Origin: an uncultured Alphaproteobacteria bacterium
Lineage (GTDB): Bacteria; Pseudomonadota; Alphaproteobacteria; HIMB59; GCA-002718135
Length of the DNA: 64,000 nucleotides
Direction: 5' to 3'
Assembly (NCBI GenBank): GCA_902612805.1
Contig: CACMEY010000002.1
Location: 40,001 to 104,000 of the forward strand
The position numbers and the translations under genes were made by a program. How positions within the stretch are numbered: the first letter of the stretch is position 1; the number at the start of each line of letters is the position of its first letter. Below are positions 61,476-64,000 of the stretch, piece by piece. The notes beneath the pieces are model-generated. The model saw only the letters and a list, made by a program, of their open reading frames with translations. It had not been told where the DNA came from and did no database searches.

Positions 61476-62744
61476 TCAGTTTTTGTAATTATTTTTTAGT
61501 GAATGAACAAGAAGTGCCAATGTTAAATATAAAATAGCACTAGTGTAATTATTAAAAAAACTACCAGTTGGTAGAAGAGGAAATAAACAAATTATTGATG
61601 AAATATACAAACAATAAACATTGTCTGTTAAAAAATAAGTACGTCTTAAAATTATTAAAAATATGTGTTTAATAATATTATACAAAATAAAAAGAAAAAG
61701 TATGGCAATAATTAAAAAACCGAATATACCTAATTCTGAAAGAAGTTGTAGATAATAATTATGTGGATGCGTATTACATGGATCTATAGAAGTAATATAA
61801 TTTTTACACTCCAATCTATAAATCTTAGTCCCTACACCAAACAAAAAATTCTCATAAAATATGTTTAATGCAGTTTCAAAGTAAGATTTATATTCTTTTG
61901 GTATTGAAAAGATTGTATTATCTAAATAATTACTTTGTATTAAAGTTGTAGTGATAAATCTATAAAAAAAAGATTTGATAAAATAAAGAGAGCTAATAAA
62001 TATTATAAATAAGATTGAAAGCATATAAATACTTATTTTTTTGAATTTTTGATTAAAAATAGAAAATAAAAATATAAATAATAAAAAATAAATTATCGCT
62101 GACCTTTCAAAACTAAGAAGATTTAAATAAAATAAAATAGGAATATAAAATAAAGCTATATAATTTAATTTTTGATATTTATTTTTTTTAAAGGTCATTA
62201 TAAATGAGGCAATAAAAATTGGAAATGTTCTTGAAATAAAGCTTCCTAGCATTACATCCTCACCAAAAGTTCCAGTAATCCTAGGATTAGTATATATAAG
62301 ATTTTGAATTTCATAATTACGGCCGGTGAATATGAAAATTGTTATGTTAAAACCTGTAATTAATTCAATAAAACAAAAGATTATAATAATAGAGTATGCT
62401 ATTAAGAAAGAATAGAAAAACATTTCCATCCATTTTTTATAAAATTTTAAAGAATATAAAATTGCTAAAAAAAATAATCCAAATCTGAAGTAAAATAATG
62501 ATGTCTCAAGTGAAAGTAAAGGATCTATAGAAAATAAAGATCTTATAACCATATAAGCACATAAAATAAAAAAAATAATAATAAAAAGGTCAAAAAAATT
62601 TTTATAATTTTTATTTTTAATAAAAATTATAAAAATAAATATTGCTGAAATAGAAACAAATAAATCAGTAGCAAATCTTCCAAAAACTAATGCTATAGGA
62701 AAGCTTGAAGTAATAAAAAAAATAACTTTATTTAAATTAATCAA
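61476..62744 (-). CDS. O-antigen ligase/polymerase-like membrane protein (Wzy/WaaL family)
   Basis: A 422-aa protein with about eleven hydrophobic helices. A large periplasmic loop near residues 285-350 contains FLFGVGTKIYRLECKNY and DPCNTHPHNYYLQLLSELGIFGF, a typical Wzy_C/WaaL motif with the H(P)HN triplet. These proteins ligate or polymerise glycans at the periplasmic face. It is followed by a possible chain-length regulator gene at a 4-bp gap. Together with the EpsG-like protein, two polymerase/ligase-type proteins exist in one island, perhaps one polymerase and one ligase. Confidence 0.82.
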   Translation of the reverse strand: MINLNKVIFFITSSFPIALVFGRFATDLFVSISAIFIFIIFIKNKNYKNFFDLFIIIFFILCAYMVIRSLFSIDPLLSLETSLFYFRFGLFFLAILYSLKFYKKWMEMFFYSFLIAYSIIIIFCFIELITGFNITIFIFTGRNYEIQNLIYTNPRITGTFGEDVMLGSFISRTFPIFIASFIMTFKKNKYQKLNYIALFYIPILFYLNLLSFERSAIIYFLLFIFLFSIFNQKFKKISIYMLSILFIIFISSLYFIKSFFYRFITTTLIQSNYLDNTIFSIPKEYKSYFETALNIFYENFLFGVGTKIYRLECKNYITSIDPCNTHPHNYYLQLLSELGIFGFLIIAILFLFILYNIIKHIFLIILRRTYFLTDNVYCLYISSIICLFPLLPTGSFFNNYTSAILYLTLALLVHSLKNNYKN

Positions 62745-62748
62745 AAAT

Positions 62749-63666
62749 CTAGTTTTCAGTTTTATAATAATAATAGATATATGCTATTATTAATATTACT
62801 GCATTTAATGTTATAAAGGTAAATAAAAAAGTAATTATAAATGATGGAACAGAGTTTTGAAAATTATAATTTTTTACTTCCACTGATGCATAATTTTTGG
62901 CATTAGAAAAGTAATCTATAGCTGCCTTAGCATCATTATATGAAAGATTTAATTTTTCGTGCTGTTCGCTTAAAATTTTAAAAAATCTTGGATTATTTGA
63001 TTTTAACATTTCTTTTTCCATTAAATAATTTGTATATGAATAATATAAGTTAAGATCATTGTTAAATTTTGAAAAACTAGTATTTAGACTTTCATCTAAA
63101 CTTTTAAATAAATCATTTTTAATCTTTTGCTCACTTTCTAAATTATAAATATTTTGTAAATCAAAATAGTATGAGTAGTTATTATCAGAATTTATCATTT
63201 GATTTTCAATATACTCAACACCAAATCTCATATTCGAGTTAAGAAAATTGTTATCTTTGAATGCCTGGCTTATTTTTGTAATTATAGATCTTTGTACGGC
63301 TGTAACATCAATCGCTACTCCCTCTAGATTTAATTGAAAGCCATCTTTATTAATAATATTATTTCTTTTATATAATTGATTGAAATCTTCTTTGATTTTA
63401 TCTTCTATTAAATTAGAATAAATGTTTCGTACAAGATTATAATATGTGACTTTATATATGTTGGATAGAGCTTTCTCGTCTGAAAGGCTTAAATTCATTT
63501 CAATTTTTTTTAATTGAGTCTTAGTTTGGGTTAGGTCCTTCAAATAAAGATCTGTAAACGCAAAGAATATTATTAATAAAAATAAAAGTAAGAAAATATA
63601 CTTCAAATAAAAAGAAATTATTTTCTTAAAAATTATTTGATTTAATTTAATCATACTTTTATTCAA
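62749..63666 (-). CDS. Two-helix inner-membrane protein, possible polysaccharide chain-length determinant
   Basis: A 305-aa protein with one membrane helix near residues 22-43 (YIFLLLFLLIIFFAFTDLYL), a long, mostly helical periplasmic region (about 45-270), and a second membrane helix near 275-298. This is the topology of Wzz-type chain-length proteins, but the proline-rich motif near helix 2 is not clear, so the assignment is weak. It overlaps the epimerase gene by 4 nt and is next to the Wzy/WaaL-like gene, which supports the role. Confidence 0.55.
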   Translation of the reverse strand: MNKSMIKLNQIIFKKIISFYLKYIFLLLFLLIIFFAFTDLYLKDLTQTKTQLKKIEMNLSLSDEKALSNIYKVTYYNLVRNIYSNLIEDKIKEDFNQLYKRNNIINKDGFQLNLEGVAIDVTAVQRSIITKISQAFKDNNFLNSNMRFGVEYIENQMINSDNNYSYYFDLQNIYNLESEQKIKNDLFKSLDESLNTSFSKFNNDLNLYYSYTNYLMEKEMLKSNNPRFFKILSEQHEKLNLSYNDAKAAIDYFSNAKNYASVEVKNYNFQNSVPSFIITFLFTFITLNAVILIIAYIYYYYKTEN

Positions 63667-64000
63667 TCTACTTTCTTAAACCATTTTACAAAATTAAAAA
63701 TACCTTTTTCGATTGTAACTTTAGGTTTAAATCCAAGTTGCTTAGAAATTAAATCGTTACTACCATGTGTTTTATGTACATCACCTTTTTGTAATTTTAA
63801 ATAAACTTTTTTACTTATTTTATTGCAATTTTTTTCAATTTCATTCAAAAATTTTTTTAATGTTTGTGGATTATTACTAGATACATTAAAAATTTTGTAA
63901 GGCACTTCTTTATTATTTTTTGAAAAAATTACTTTTTCAATTGCATCAACTACATCACTTATGTAGGTAAAATCTCTTACATGATCACCATTATTAAATA
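63663..64000 (-). CDS. UDP-glucuronate epimerase-like SDR, C-terminal fragment
   Basis: The frame remains open to the right edge of the window, so the N-terminus lies outside. The visible 112 residues read NNGDHVRDFTYISDVVDAIEKVI, then YKIFNVSSNNPQTLKKF and the C-terminal LGFKPKVTIEKGIFNFVKWF. This matches the end of UDP-glucuronate/UDP-GlcNAc 4-epimerase (CapI/WbpP/LspL) proteins, including the RDFTYI motif. A GTG at 63903-63905 is internal, not a start. The epimerase complements the WbpA-like dehydrogenase in supplying a galacto-configured uronate. Confidence 0.85.
   Translation of the reverse strand, partial: FNNGDHVRDFTYISDVVDAIEKVIFSKNNKEVPYKIFNVSSNNPQTLKKFLNEIEKNCNKISKKVYLKLQKGDVHKTHGSNDLISKQLGFKPKVTIEKGIFNFVKWFKKVD

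Noticed and set aside
1..64000. CRISPR arrays, tRNA or rRNA genes, prophage or integron features
   Set aside because: No spaced repeats, no cloverleaf-like GC-rich segments and no integrase or phage genes were seen. Many poly-A/T runs are simple composition effects.

Overview
The window is very AT-rich, tightly packed DNA with intergenic gaps of mostly 0-60 bp, frequent 1-14 nt gene overlaps and few strong Shine-Dalgarno sites. The gene content is that of a streamlined marine alphaproteobacterium: polyamine, carnitine, betaine and DMSP-type one-carbon chemistry, an ScfR-type regulator, peptide ABC uptake and a large surface-polysaccharide island. I infer a SAR11-like lineage or a neighbouring group such as HIMB59 or AEGEAN-169. 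No rRNA, tRNA, CRISPR array, transposase or integrase was seen.

Left part (1 to about 34.9 kb) is catabolic. (i) 1-3.1 kb, minus strand: agmatine deiminase and N-carbamoylputrescine amidase (agmatine to putrescine), a polyamine-binding protein and the start of its ABC ATPase. (ii) 3.2-7.1 kb: a PhnZ-like HD diiron oxygenase, a betainyl-CoA-type thioesterase, a BKACE (dehydrocarnitine cleavage type), a carnitine-dehydrogenase-like enzyme and an MDR reductase, together a carnitine to glycine betaine module. A gamma-butyrobetaine dioxygenase-like gene at 31.0 kb could supply carnitine. (iii) 7.1-8.8 kb: an ScfR-type regulator divergent from an unlisted 59-aa ORF, each preceded by the same twin TGTAAA element. 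(iv) 8.8-16.9 kb: GMC oxidoreductase, SDR, and a complete peptide-type ABC transporter whose Tat-exported binding protein is divergent. (v) 16.9-24.8 kb: a plus-strand run of BHMT-like methyltransferase, GcvT-family demethylase, FMN 2-hydroxyacid oxidase, TPP enzyme, HIUase-like protein, DmdA-like demethylase, OsmC and an ECHDC3-like crotonase. (vi) 24.8-34.9 kb: two aldehyde dehydrogenases, a second GMC enzyme, a mesaconyl-CoA-hydratase-like plus MmgE/PrpD pair, an EamA exporter, the 2OG dioxygenase and a class V aminotransferase.

Right part (34.9-64 kb) is one long, almost entirely minus-strand surface-polysaccharide or glycan island with visibly lower GC. It holds a PglF/E/D/C-like bacillosamine set, a fused tandem glycosyltransferase carrying a perfect 241-bp internal direct repeat, several GT4 enzymes and a GT2, a GT15-like (fungal mannosyltransferase family) enzyme, GDP-mannose dehydratase, cupins, a C-methyltransferase, an AsnB-type amidotransferase, Wzy-like membrane proteins, a PglK-like ABC flippase, a WbpA-like dehydrogenase, a possible chain-length protein and the C-terminal part of a UDP-glucuronate-epimerase-like protein cut by the window edge.

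Most notable for follow-up: the twin-operator/small-ORF unit at 8.5-8.8 kb, the perfect repeat inside the fused glycosyltransferase, the GT15-like plus ParB-fold-like pair at 48.5-50.4 kb, the missing conventional start codon of the DppB-like permease, and the dispersed trimethylammonium pathway with its HD oxygenase.
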